Shown in pieces: positions 45,811 to 57,574 of a stretch of DNA of 64,000 bases; position 1 is the first letter of the stretch, and each line of letters begins with the position of its first letter. The DNA is from Antedon mediterranea (lineage: Eukaryota > Echinodermata > Crinoidea > Comatulida > Antedonidae). The notes under the pieces are model-generated. The model worked only from the letters and a program-made list of their open reading frames with translations, was not told where the DNA came from and did not search any database. The DNA is taken from contig NC_092678.1 in the NCBI RefSeq assembly GCF_964355755.1, positions 12,682,922 to 12,746,921 on the forward strand. Reading direction: 5' to 3'. The position numbers and the translations under genes are program-made.

Positions 45811-46486
45811 CCTTTATAAAATGAATTAGTTTCGTATAAAATCTTAAATGACATCTTCGGTTCTTGGACTTTGTTAATCAATGTATGGACAGGTACTTCT
45901 CCAACCCAGATGTGAGTACCGTCACCAATCTGCATTCCTATTCCTAACCAGTGCTCAGAACCATTGACTACTTCGTCTGTATCGTCTAGAACAACTTCTA
46001 CTTCAAACGCTAAGACGTTATTGGAAGCGTCTTGGTCGGTCACCTCGATAAATCCGTCAATCCGCGTCAACGACCAGTCTTTAAGAATGCCATAGACATC
46101 ATCCGTGGCAATGTACTGCGTCTGAAGAGCATAATAACAGAACTCTGTCGAGTATGTACAGTATAAAGAGTCACTAACAAATGAAACCGACACTTTGTTA
46201 ATACTCCACTGGTTACTTGTCTTGTTTGTTGAAAAGTTGTATGGCAGCGTGACTTCAATTATGGGATCGGCGGTTCCTTTTGGAAACTCAACAACAAGGT
46301 TTATATGCACCGTTTGACCAACGTTTACAAAAACGTTACCATCTTCAGACTGGTCGGTAACGTTCATCAAGAAATGCGGTAGTTTGCTGAAACCGACATT
46401 GACAGCTTCTTCTGCGGAGACTAAGCCGGGGTCATTAATCTCAGCCTTAATGTTAACTCGTAGATTAACTCCAGGTTTCACATCAG
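45811..46486 (-). CDS. Lectin-like gene: long beta-rich exon
   Basis: ~225 codons starting D-V-K-P-G-V-N-L-R-V. Contains about five N-x-S/T sites and the recurring pattern V-N-V-G-Q-T-V-H-I-N-L-V-V and I-I-E-V-T-L-P. This pattern (property, then V-x-F, then asymptote such as L-P-Y-N) recalls DUF11-type repeats, though assignment is weak. TTATAG| to GG|GTGAGT. Confidence 0.85.
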
Positions 46487-46888
46487 CTATAACAAGATGT
46501 ACAGATATAATAAATGGAAGCATGAATATGTAGTAAATAACAGTTCTTTTATGACTCCTCCACAAACTAAAAAAAAAAACCCTGATGGAGAAAATATCAT
46601 TTTCTTTTATTTATAATTATAAAGCTTTTTAAACATTCTCTAGTACTTTTTAGACAGGATGATATCTTTTGATGCACCTAGGTTGTAGATAAGAACCTTA
46701 AAACATTGTTAATCATCATCATTAATAGTAGTCAGATGTTTTGAAGTAACTTGTACTGTATACTAACACTTGCGACAGAATTAGCAAGGGATGCTCGGGA
46801 CAGTAAACGATTCAACCATTTTAATGATTTACTAATCAGTTTAATATTTAATACAGTTAATCTTCATAATAAAACACAATTTAGTTAC

Positions 46889-47009
46889 CATTAACAGTAG
46901 AATTTATGGTCCCTTCAAATTGAATGTCAGATAAAAAGTAAGAAATACTACTAAAAGATAAGATAATTTCTGATGTAACACCTACGGCTGGGGTGACAAC
47001 AAAGTGGCT
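46889..47009 (-). CDS. Lectin-like gene: beta-rich exon
   Basis: S-H-F-V-V-T-P-A-V-G-V, I-Q-F-E-G-T-I-N-S-T. TTTCAG| to AAT-G|GTAACT. Confidence 0.8.
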
Positions 47010-47367
47010 CTGAAAAAGAAAGTATAACTGAAGCATGATATCTCATAAATTTACCAAACCGCAATATACTTTAAACAAGAAAATTAAACAATAAAATAAT
47101 CCCAGCAGATCGCAATATTTTTAAGGCAGAAATTACGCTGTTTAATATGGATAAAATTATTACTGTGACGTAAGTATAGTCATACAATGAAACGTGAATA
47201 TATGTTCCATTTCACATAATCCCGTGACGTCATGGCTAACATAGACGGCAACAATTGCAAGATAGCTTTCCTATTTCCTAAACATAATTCTCTTTCTCTA
47301 AAATTGACCTCATGAACAGAAGAATGCCAAGTAACAAAATAATTATTAAGAAAGAAACCAAACTTAC

Positions 47368-47436
47368 TGTTTTGGTTGAGTTTGTATTTCCGTTTCCTGT
47401 CAGAGTCCATACAAAAGGATTAGAGGACATATCGAA
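47368..47436 (-). CDS. Lectin-like gene: 23-codon exon, base copy of an 89-bp array
   Basis: F-D-M-S-S-N-P-F-V-W-T-L-T-G-N-G, then N-S-T. GTTTTCAG| to ACA|GTAAGT, phase 0-0. Four further copies of the acceptor and exon body lie directly upstream in the gene (47,467-47,822), but only this copy carries the donor. Confidence 0.82.
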
Positions 47437-47822
47437 CTGAAAACGAGGTTTATACTAGATTACATTGAGTTTGTATTTCCGTTTCCTGTCAGAGTCCATA
47501 CAAAAGGATTAGAGGACATATCGAACTGAAAACGAGGTTTATACTAGATTACATTGAGTTTGTATTTCCGTTTCCTGTCAGAGTCCATACAAAAGGATTT
47601 GAGGACATATCGAACTGAAAACGAGGTTTATACTAGATTAGATTGAGTTTGTATTTCCGTTTCCTGTCAGAGTCCATACAAAAGGATTAGAGGACATATC
47701 TAACTGAAAACGAGGTTTATACTAGATTAGATTGAGTTTGTATTTCCGTTTCCTGTCAGAGTCCATACAAAAAGATTAGAGGACATATCGAACTGAAAAC
47801 GAGGTTTATACTAGATTAGATT
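47378..47822. repeat. 89-bp tandem repeat containing an exon body and its acceptor
   Basis: Five near-identical units (starts 47,378, 47,467, 47,556, 47,645, 47,734). Each has the 3' splice site CGTTTTCAG and ~59 bases of coding sequence of the exon above, followed by intron sequence. Only a few single-base differences are seen, so the amplification is recent. Confidence 0.93.
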
Positions 47823-48588
47823 TACTGTAAGTGATGTTGACGACTCTCAATAGCGGATCTTTTATACTAATTATGATAATTAATCTTATTTTTTTTTTGT
47901 ATTTTACCCAACGAAGACCTAAAATGCTGATAATGCATTTGCAGCTCATATACTGTGGAACAATTAAACATTTCTCTAATTCAACTCATGATACACATTC
48001 TATTGAAGTTGTCAAAACCATTTTTTATTTTTTTCCCATCTTAAAAGTGCTCTGGGGCTATACAAATTCGACAACATCAAATTTAACGTGCCTATGCAAC
48101 TATTGCCGTTATATTACACACGCATAAGCTTTAAACTTTGACCCAATGTATTTAAATTATTCATATTTTATTTTTATTGTATTTTATTAATTTGAAATTA
48201 AAATGTTATGTTTCAAAGAAGAATCAAATTTATTTAGTTACCAGAGAAAAAGATTGATAGAGATGGCAGCAGAAATATTACTTACTTTACTATTATTGCC
48301 TCGTATTTCAAACGTATCACCTCCAAACCGCTAGAACTTACACATCATAATTCCGTAAAGCTAGTGGTATTCTAGTTAAATTTAGCCGTACGGTAAACAG
48401 TATACTAACGGGAATTACGTATGTGCATGTTAACTGAGAGTTGGTAGGGTACAAGTAAAGAAAACCAGGTTGATATTCTTAAAGATTAGTTAAATGAAAC
48501 AGAGTAATATATTATAAGCATGTATTCATGTTAGTTCTACTGTTACAGTGCCTTAGATAAGCACTTTCACGATAATAAAGATATATAC

Positions 48589-48743
48589 CTCCATATTTTC
48601 AGCTGTAAGGGTGACTGTAAAGTCTGTTCCGGATGTCAATCCAGTAGTATTGATGAAGAAGTCCGTCTTCACTTTGTCTCCTGCTCCATAGTAGAATTTT
48701 GAATCGTTAACATTTATGCTCACATCCATGACGGTATCAATAA
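48589..48743 (-). CDS. Lectin-like gene: beta-rich exon
   Basis: M-D-V-S-I-N-V-N-D-S, F-Y-Y-G-A-G-D-K-V-K, D-F-T-V-T-L-T-A. This resembles the start of a DUF11-like repeat. CTTAAG| to GAG|GTATAT. Confidence 0.8.
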
Positions 48744-48929
48744 CTTAAGTTAACAGTAAAAAAAAATCAAATGGTTTACGATTAGCTAGAAAAATATATG
48801 ATTTTATTGACGATACTTTATCGTGATTTTTGGAAAGCGAAGAATATTCCACTGTGTTTAAATCGGCAAATTACAACATACATGTAATGCTTTTGGCGGA
48901 TTTTAAGATAAAGTTTAACAAATAATTAC

Positions 48930-49068
48930 CTGGACAACCGTAAAGTTCCATTCTTAAACTTGGCCATCCACGTGCCTTATATGGATAAATTCGAATGTAT
49001 CGAGCATTTACAGGAGAATTAAAAGAATTGATAACGACACTGTATTTATTAAAATTTCCCGGAAACCG
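48930..49068 (-). CDS. Lectin-like gene: discoidin module 2, second half
   Basis: Y-S-V-V-I-N-S-F-N, A-R-Y-I-R-I-Y-P and S-L-R-M-E-L-Y-G-C-P, the canonical end of an F5/8 type C domain. TTGTAG| to CCA-G|GTAATT. Confidence 0.93.
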
Positions 49069-49606
49069 CTACAAATAAGATGTACAGATATCAATTTTTG
49101 ATGATCTATTTTGTTTTCTCTTTTGTGGGGGCAGTCCACTATTATTGCACATATAAAAAACAATATGATAAAAGTTAGATAGATATCTGTCTATCTGTCT
49201 GAGAAAATTTATATTACAGAGCTAAAACGATATAAAGATTGAAATTCAGTAATGAGATTCGGTATAATAATGATAAAATGATATATTGCACTATAGGCTA
49301 AGATTGTGGTTTGTGTAAATACTTTGATAAAATTGTATATTTTTACATTGATAAATAAAGACATTTCGAACATAATATTGCTTTAAAGATTTACATAAAT
49401 TATATGATAAAATAAACTAATATACATTGCAAAGCTAAACCCAATTTTAAGCTACAATTACCTTTTTAATAATATTACGATAATTTAATAATTCATGGCT
49501 TTTATCTTGCTTGAATAAATTGATAATAGTCAGACACTTGACTGCCTGTAACTGCCATATATCTAGTCTTGAAAATAAAAAAAATGCTAAGAGTAAAATT
49601 ACTTAC

Positions 49607-49905
49607 TCCACCTTCTTCAGCAGTTATTTCCCAAAAAGTAGTTCCATTTGTACTGTATTTGACCCTGTATTCCTCAACATATTTTTTATTGGTATTTCCT
49701 TGAGTGGCGACTTTAGTTACTTTGGTAATGTTACCAAGATCAACTTGAATCCAATGATTTTTGGGATTACCTGTTGCAGATGCCCAACACGATCTACCAT
49801 GAAGTCTTCCCTTATACGGTTGAAAGTGATTAAGAGAACTATCAGCCGTCATCTGATTATCAGAAATTGCACCACTCTCAATTCCCAGAGCTGTATTGCA
49901 CGATT
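49607..49905 (-). CDS. Lectin-like gene: discoidin module 2, first half
   Basis: S-C-N-T-A-L-G-I-E-S-G-A-I-S-D-N-Q-M, W-I-Q-V-D-L-G and V-K-Y-S-T-N-G, F5/8 type C. Donor GGA|GTAAGT. By alignment with the exon at 53,800-54,086, the acceptor AG should be at 49,906-49,907 but reads AA. The nearest other AG, at 49,923, gives a different phase. Confidence 0.8.
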
Positions 49906-50153
49906 TTATGAGTAAAATTTTGCTTACCAATTCAATTCATTATCATTTGATATTATGTTTTAGCAATCAATCAATCAAAGAGAATATAGACTTGGGTTTT
50001 TATGGAATAAACACTGCCAAATTTATTATTTGAACATTATTGTAAATATATATGTAAATGTATATAGTTCTGTTGAGTTTTCTCTATCTCTCATACGTGG
50101 TGTACCGAAAACTTCATAATAATCCACATATTTGAACCTTATTATGTAATTAC

Positions 50154-50292
50154 CTGCACATCTCTAAAGTTCTATTCTCAAACTTGGCCAATCAACCCAG
50201 GCTTTTAGATAAATACGAATATATTGAGCGTTTACAGGAGAGGAAAACGAATTAATAACAACACTGTTTTCATCAACATTTCCGATAAACAT
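50154..50292 (-). pseudogene. Lectin-like gene: discoidin module 1, second half (stop codon)
   Basis: Same length (139) and phase as 48,930-49,068: S-V-V-I-N-S-F-S, Q-Y-I-R-I-Y, L-R-I-E-L. A TAG at 50,164-50,166 replaces the Tyr of E-L-Y-G-C. Splice sites TTCTAG| and GCA-G|GTAATT are intact. Confidence 0.8.
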
Positions 50293-51164
50293 CTAGAATT
50301 TAGGAAATAAACATATCATTATTATATTATTAAATTATGTAAGATTTTTCCGATTATTCATTAATTTTAATATTTATGAATATTGTCCCAATGATTGTTC
50401 CTTTGAGTTATTAGAGTGATGTTAGGCCAGAACCACCGGTAGATGGCGCTGTACATGACCAGAACTTTAACGGAACACACTGAATACTTTCGTAGAAAAA
50501 AATCAGGTAATGACTTAAATGCCCTAGATATGTATGTTGTAGCTATCATTTTGACATTGTATCACATGGAACGCCTTATAATAGTTTCAAGAAACGCAGA
50601 AAACGTACGAAACAGTATATATCTGTGCCAACAAGTGAATTTTATAATTTTATTTAAAATACCTGTGACGTCACAAAGAACGTCATCTTCGGCATATATT
50701 CTGACGCAACGTCTTTGGAAGCATAGGGATGTTCGGAAATATCACCCAAACAAAGTTAAAAATAATCATGCTGATTGGTGGATTAAAATAAATTTCTTTT
50801 AACAATTTCAACAAATTTTCGAGTGGGGATTATTATTCAAAGTGATTTTTTTATTGGGGAGGTTTTGGGCGTTATTCAAATAAATACCATCCTAATAATT
50901 AATACATTATTTAATTTAAACATCTTTTGAAACTAACTTCCGCGCCGTTTCTGCCCAAGAAGAAAGACGTTGTAGACGGCTTGCAACATGGGCAGACGTA
51001 TCCTGGTCCTAACTGGACACAGATAGCCCACAGTTATTGAAAATCTACTAATGAAATCAGAAACTTGGTGTTAAACCCTTTATAATACCTTCCTAATAAC
51101 TATGGAACAATATCGTAAAAGTGGAAAATAATTTTATCAAATCTACGTTTTGCGTTACATCTGA

Positions 51165-51257
51165 GATAGATAAGGTAGGTAACCAAAGCGGAGATTTGTC
51201 CCAAAGTTTTCCAATGTGCTCGCCTATGTCAGAATTAACCATAATTTATATATAGAT
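51165..51257. repeat. Dispersed ~105-bp repeat, copy b
   Basis: About 85% like 43,690-43,797 by eye, both ending in ATAATTTATATATAGAT. Confidence 0.7.
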
Positions 51258-51479
51258 ACGAAGGATCAATAGTTTGAAAGTAATCAGTAATAGAATGTGG
51301 TGTTCGGTTGTGATAAATATCATAAACAAATTTAAGAAAATATAATTCATTTCATAGTTTATAGAACAATGGCGGTATATGATCTCTGAAATGAGAAAAA
51401 AAAATACATCTGACAATCATTTTTTAAAGAAAATACGTTCCATATGTTAACATAGGAAATATAAATGGGTTATAAAGTG

Positions 51480-52040
51480 TAACTAAATTATCTCTAAAAA
51501 ATGCTTTAATTTAGACAGAAATCCAGCCTTTTTTCTAGCTCTTTCACAAACATCATCAATGTGGAGTTTCCAAGATAAGTGTTTGTCAAAGTTAATTCTA
51601 ACAAATTTAATAAATCAACTACCTTTAATTAAAACATTGTTAATAGTTGAATAACATTGAATTCCAATAACTTAATTTTTAGAATGAAAAATCATATAAT
51701 TAGTTGCAATTTTAAAGGAAGAAGGAAATATTGAAATGAGATATTTAATATATAGCATAGAGGCAAATATATAAATGGTGTTGAAATTGAAATAGATTAT
51801 CATAACCTGTAGCCTTTTTCTTGTCAAAAGAAGAAAGTAAATTAACAAGGCCAACATTAATAGATGGTTGGACAAAAAAAGAAAAATTTATTAGGTCATC
51901 ATTGCGAATATCTTTAGCTAACTCAGAACCGACATTAGTAAAGAAATGATTAAATTCATTAACAATTGCATTACCATCCATAACATTAACATCAACGTCC
52001 GGTTTAGAGACTGTGATTTTGTCTGGTAGTTTGGTTGGCG
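51480..52040 (-). mobile_element. Degenerate LINE fragment with internal deletion
   Basis: On the minus strand, 51,981-51,790 reads V-N-E-F-N-H-F-F-T-N-V-G-S-E-L-A and S-S-F-D-K-K-K-A-T-G-Y-D, the segment just before LINE reverse transcriptase. 51,480-51,580 reads S-W-K-L-H-I-D-D-V-C-E-R-A, from after the catalytic core. The RT core between them is missing. Confidence 0.72.
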
Positions 52041-52569
52041 ATATATAAGTACGGTAGGTTATTTACTATCTGCCATGTTTTTGTGGAATCGTTTTTGTTA
52101 TTTGAAATTAAATCGTTATAAAAAATGTCTTTCAGCAGTTCTGAGTATTTTGGTTAAAGTATTTCTGTATCGATTATAATGCCAAAAAAAAAGAAGATTA
52201 TTCTGTTGGCTACGTTTTGGGTAAATCCCAAAAATGGGTATGTCGGTAGAAAATTGTTATAGAAAGTTGTTTTTTTTTCAGACCAAAAATGTGTTGGCGG
52301 GAAAAAAATAAACAATTTACACAAATGATACAAAAAGACTTTTACACATATTTCATAGCACCCTAGGCTCACGGACGCTAGCTTTAAATATTGTTTCGAA
52401 AATAGTTTTAAAAAGGTTTATTAAACATCGGCCTAGCATTTTTAGGCATCCGGGCCTAGAGGGCTGCTAGGCCTAACTACCATTTTGAAAGCCAAAAACA
52501 ATCAAGATCGAAATAAACTATTTCCGCGCTATATGCTACAACCTTACGCGAGTTAATATATGATATTAT

Positions 52570-52618
52570 ATCAGATCATAGAGATATTATGTTCACTATA
52601 ATATCTCTATGATCAGAT
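52570..52618. repeat. Short near-perfect hairpin
   Basis: Arms 52,570-52,590 and 52,598-52,618 (21 bases, one mismatch) enclose a 7-base loop. The arms contain GATCATAGAGATATTAT. Confidence 0.85.
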
Positions 52619-53274
52619 GAAAAATATTGAGTTTTATCTATACGTAATTACACTGACATTAAAGATATAACATTAAAATGTTGGCCGTTATGGGCCATAT
52701 TTCGCCGATTTCTTATCGCGGGAAAAATCCCACCACCAGAGACATCGATCGATTGAGGCCTAGGCTAGAGGCATTATGTGCATGTCGGAACGGTTGGATT
52801 ATCGCTATATAAATATTAACAAGAGCTTACAACAATCTTAGGTAAATTTTTATTAAAGGTATATAGGCCTACTTGCTTTGCGAAAAGTTCGAAATCGGAT
52901 CGTAGTAGTAGTCATTGTACAGTAAAACCTCGTGCGATGACAATGACAATGACAATGACAATGATTCAATGACAATGATTCTTTATTTCTTTATCGACCC
53001 TTTTTCAGGGTATGAAAGAACATTCTTTCAATCTTATACAGAAACAAACTAAACACTTCCAGACATAAATATTTGGTCTTATACATAATTAATATATCGA
53101 AAAGCAACATCGCCTGAACAACCTCGTGCGATGTGCGATCTGTTGTTCTTTGCAGCAGATCAACATTAACTCTAGTAGTCCATGGGCTGGAGGGGTTACC
53201 ATGCACCCCCTCCCCCTACCACCAACAGGTAAACTTCTTCTGAAACAAAATGATGTTAACAAGAAAAATATAAT

Positions 53275-53563
53275 AATAAAATAGTTCATTCTTATATTGC
53301 GTTCTACAAGCAAGCTTCTCTACGCTGAACATTGTTACCCCAGTCATTTTTCGTATGGAAACATACTCCCATAATACAGGTAGTAATCAGAGCAAAGTTG
53401 TGTCTTGATCTAACCGGGTTCCCATTTATACACCTGGGTGGAGAGGCAAACGTAAGTAAAGTATCTTGCCTAAGGATACAAGCAATGCGGCGAGAGTTAG
53501 ATTCGAACCTCGGTCTCACGATTAGTAGTCCAACGTCCAACACCCTGCGCCACATGCCCTCAC
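53275..53563 (-). repeat. tRNA-derived SINE
   Basis: The minus strand starts near TGTGGCGCAGGGTGTTGG (A-box-like), with B-box GGTTCGAATCT at 53,501-53,511. Then comes the core CTTAGGCAAGATACTTTA and an A/T-rich tail. The spacing of the boxes fits an RNA polymerase III promoter. Confidence 0.82.
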
Positions 53564-53799
53564 GTATATAGATATATTAAAAATTGTTAGTTACAGTGTA
53601 AATAATGCAATACTAAGAAGAAAGGAATAGTGTTGTGGGATCAAGGACTAAAGATAAAAAAAAAATGAAGGTTTCAGGTGACAAGACTAATACTGATATC
53701 AAAGGACGAGTTATATCATTTCAACAATATTTGAAAATGTTTGGAAAACAAAACTACTAATTAATTTTTTATCCTGATACGATGTAAAAATGTACATAC

Positions 53800-54086
53800 C
53801 CCACCACCTTCAGCGTCAATAAAGTTAGTGCCATCGATGCCATATTTGATGCTGTATTTCGAGACTGACCCTCGACTACCTCCTTGAGTCGCCACTTGGG
53901 TTATATACGTTATGTTACCAAGATCTACTTGAATCCATTGACTGACATTGGCGGTAGCAAGTTACCAAGACTTATTGCCATGTAGCCTTCCATGATGGGC
54001 TGAAACATTATCGTAGGAACTTGATGCATTCATCTGGTTATCAGGGATGTCACCACTCTCAATTCCTAGATCCCTATCGCATGATT
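53800..54086 (-). pseudogene. Lectin-like gene: discoidin module 1, first half (stop codon)
   Basis: S-C-D-R-D-L-G-I-E-S-G, W-I-Q-V-D-L-G-N and Y-S-I-K-Y-G-I-D-G-T-N-F are F5/8 type C. A TAA at 53,962-53,964 follows G-N-K-S-W. Splice sites TTTAAAG| and GGG|GTATGT are intact and phase agrees with 50,154-50,292. Confidence 0.82.
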
Positions 54087-56344
54087 CTTTAAATAAAATA
54101 GTAACTTTATAAAGTCTTCATTCTCTTAGTCTCAGAAAATATTTTTTCATGATTAACATTTTTAATGTAAACATTATTGAACTAATCAGATAATAGTGAA
54201 AATTTTCTATAAATAAATTTCAAAAAGATCAGTCTTGTAAAAGGTTTTTTTAAAAATAAAATTGCTATTCGTTCAGGTGAATTAAAACTAAAACCGCAAA
54301 AGTCGTATCGTCTTGGTAATAAATGCAATATTGAAACATAACTTTCTTAAATTTAGGTCTATTAAGATGAGTATTGTTTGGCATATTTCCTCTCCATATC
54401 AACAGTATGGAACATACTTGTGGGTACAAACACAAACATGCGTTATGAATAGCTAAAATCACTCAAAACCAAGAATGTAAATGTCATATAAATTTCTACT
54501 GAATGAAACTTAGGCCTACTGCTATTTCTTAAACTTTTAATTTAAATTAAATCTTTAAGGGGTTATAATATGCCTATAATTTTACATTTAATTATAAAAA
54601 TTCAGGTTAAATTTGATTCAGATCTAAAAAGTTTGACTTTTCAATGGCTTAAACTATTAAGAGACACACAACAACATTTAAAGATAAATGTGAAGATAAA
54701 GATAAACCATAAAATAGCAAAATATATTTAAATATTTTCTAATTCATTTTGTTCTACAGGAAAATGTATATTTATAGTGGATCGTTATCGTCCTAATAAC
54801 AAATGAAATTTTATTTTGTTTCAGCATTTATTAATCTAAAATATAACAGAAGGCCCTCATACCTTTACTCATATGCAGTATTATCCAAAGAAAAACACAG
54901 ACAATTGTCCAACAAGCCATTATTAAGTTATCAAAACAATCCGCAGTTAATCGACATTGTCCAATCCGTCGAAAAAAAACCCCGAATGCTTTACGTCTAT
55001 AACAATTTCGCTTTGACACACGTAATGATTTGCGTCGATATTTTAACTTATAACAGTTATAGTGTTATGTGTGAATAAGAAATGTCACATTCTTAATGAT
55101 TTTTAATTATTATTCAAGGTTAAAAGTGGCAATTGTATTAATAAATTAAATGAATATTAAATAAAAATAGATAATTTATTCAGAGTCACACAATTTCAAT
55201 AAAACGATACTTTTAATTCATAACACACCCTAATCATATTTCATAGTTTTTAATTTAATGCCATATGGGAGTCAGAATAATACTTATATTGTACTATGTT
55301 GAATAATGAGTTGATGTTGTTTTGATATTAAATAATTATACTTTCATGAGAGCGGCATTAAACTTGCTCATAAAACCAAAACGTGCAAGGTAATACAGAA
55401 TTTTGTATTATTCATTGTCACAGGTTAATTGGATGGCAACCCTTTTCTTCTAGTACAAATATTGACAATGTAATATTAGCTAAAGCTTGGTTTCCTCTAG
55501 AGACGCAATGCAAGGAACGAGCTGACCAATGAATTCGAATAACCCACCGCTTGTGATTGGTCAAATGAGGTTGCATTACGTCGTTATGTTGCGTCTCTCT
55601 ATTAAGATTGATGTGTGATGTCTTTGCATACTAATAGAATGGAATTTACCACGTATAGAAAATAGAAACCTTGTTGTTTCTATGATGCACATTAACAGAA
55701 GGTATACTTTTGTTAAATTTCATCGAAGAATGTAATTTATGATAAAAATTAGAATGTTGTAAATGTAAGACAAATAAGTTTCTCAGTGATTGGCGGTACA
55801 AACTGGCCACACAAAGAAATACATAGCGAAATAATGTTCAATATTATATTTATTTTTAAAGTTCATAGCATTCTTTACAGTAATGAGATTTTAAACGTGA
55901 TACATGCGAAATGTAATTATAATAATCGTTATATCCCACTACATAAATCCGAATACAAATACATTATTTAAATAATACTGTATATCTAAAATCCAAAGTT
56001 AAATTTCAAACAAAGAGACCAAAAATGATTTTGGGTGATAATGCATTTTTAAGCTTTGCGTACACGATTATTTCTTAAGATTATACACTCTTTCATTGTT
56101 ACAGTACTTTATGATATTCAAAATGTACGCATTTACAGAGGAAAGGTTAGACTTGTCCCAAATTCTTTTTTATATAGTTCACCAGTCGGCATTTCGATGT
56201 TACGAGCTCAAATAGGATACGTATAAAAAGCCATATGTGCCAAAATATTTATCTTTTTACTAATAATAAGTCAAAACCCTTTCTAGAACACAAACTAAGG
56301 AAAGATAACATACTGTAGTAAAACTAGTGCATTGAACTTATAAA
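54087..56344. other. AT-rich region upstream of the lectin-like exons
   Basis: No convincing exon. Holds one MITE (55,485-55,600). Signal-peptide exons of the lectin-like gene could be hidden here, but I cannot pick one out. Confidence 0.4.
55485..55600. mobile_element. MITE family 1, copy d
   Basis: CTAGAGACGCAATGCAAGGA on the left mirrors TTGCGTCTCTCT on the right. GACCAATGAA and TGATTGGTC lie inside, giving an imperfect palindrome of ~115 bp. Confidence 0.7.
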
Positions 56345-57075
56345 CAGTAGGCCTACAAGTAGTTGCTGATCTCCAGCAATTGGTACATGATTGTGAAGAG
56401 TTTTCGCAAGAGAATGATGTTTTATTTAATGATAAGAAATCTTTTTGTATGTGCTTCTGTCCTCGTACTTGCAAACTTGAAGGTAATTCTATTACTAAAC
56501 TTTTTGGTAAAAAACTTGCTTATGTTGAGAAAGGTACCTACCTTGGTCATATTCTTATGTGTGATTGCAGTGATGAGGCTGACATTCAAAGTCAGTACAG
56601 ATCTTTGTGTATTAGAAGCAACTCACTCAATCGCAAATTTATGAAATGCTATACCAATGTTAAATGTTGTCTCTTTAGATCTTACTGTATTAATATGTAT
56701 TGTGCTGCCCTTTGGTGTACGGTAACTATCGTATGAAAAATATTAGATCTCTTAATGTATGTTACAATAATGCTCTGTGCCGTATACTTAATGTCTCTAG
56801 AAGTAGTAGTGCCAGTGCAATGTTTATTGAACATGGTGACCCTTCCTTTAATGAGTACATGCGAAAATCTACCTATGGAAGTTTCATGCAACGTATGTTG
56901 AATAGTGGTAACATCCTTGTTGCTTGTGTTTGAAAAATATGCTCCATAACTCCAGAATGTATTGTAGATGGAGAAGCATTCTATATACTTAAGTTTAGAG
57001 TTTACGATTTTTGTTTGTTTATACGTTTATTAATATGGATGATATTTCCGAAATAAAAAGAAATTGAATTGAATA
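56345..57075 (+). mobile_element. LINE fragment, reverse transcriptase C-terminal part
   Basis: The plus strand reads D-K-K-S-F-C-M-C-F, then Y-L-G-H-I-L-M-C-D and F-R-S-Y-C-I-N-M-Y in one frame. After a frameshift near 56,710 it reads L-N-V-C-Y-N-N-A-L-C-R-I-L in another, ending in a stop at ~56,931. The tail is GAAATTGAATTGAATA. Broken and 5'-truncated. Confidence 0.82.
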
Positions 57076-57566
57076 ACTGCTGATGACTTTCACGTTTTTG
57101 TTGGTCAATGCTATTAAATTATATCATATTTAAATAATGTTAAACCATTAATATTTTATTAATGTAACAGTAAGAATATCATGAGTGCGTATTGCATTGG
57201 ACTGTATTATGCACTTTCAGATGCAAACAATAAAAAGACGTTTATACGAATAAATACGGTATTTAAATGTACTGTGAAAAGGGTGATTAAGTAATGCATT
57301 CAACTGTTACGCCCATAACAATTTTATAGACACATCGTTTATTTATTTATTTATTTATTTTCAATCTTTCTACATAGCAAAAAAAAACAAACATATAAGT
57401 ATAACAGGGGAGTAGCGGAAAAGCAAAAAGTATTAAACTGTCATCTTGTGATGTGCTTGACCAGCCCCTGTCAACTTGAACGATACAATAAAACCGACAT
57501 TTAACAAATTTAGAAAAATACATAGAAAATATGGTATAATAAAATGTTAACAAAAGTGTTATAAAA
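57076..57566. other. AT-rich intergenic sequence
   Basis: A TTTATTTATT stretch (57,340-57,360) followed by sequence that may be another LINE 3' end read on the minus strand. No coding evidence. Confidence 0.35.
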
Positions 57567-57574
57567 ATGCAATT

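Larger units (their letters stand above)
37415..54086 (-). other. Multidomain extracellular lectin-like gene (gene span)
   Basis: Thirteen to fifteen exons on the minus strand, read from 54,086 down, join in consistent phase. They give two F5/8-type C (discoidin) modules, beta-rich repeats with many N-glycosylation sites (N-x-S/T), a C-type lectin domain, a Cys-rich exon and a region with an Asp-box motif. No transmembrane segment is seen. The first discoidin module has two in-frame stops. The 5' exons (signal peptide) and the true 3' end were not found. A secreted or surface adhesion or recognition protein is inferred from the domains only. Confidence 0.78.

Noticed and set aside
46487-46565. 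Hydrophobic leader in front of the long beta-rich exon, looking like a signal peptide
   Set aside because: The frame begins with TTG, not ATG. The only ATG leaves a very short uncharged leader. The stretch ends exactly at a good acceptor (TTATAG|), and phase fits the upstream exon, so it is intron pyrimidine-rich sequence.
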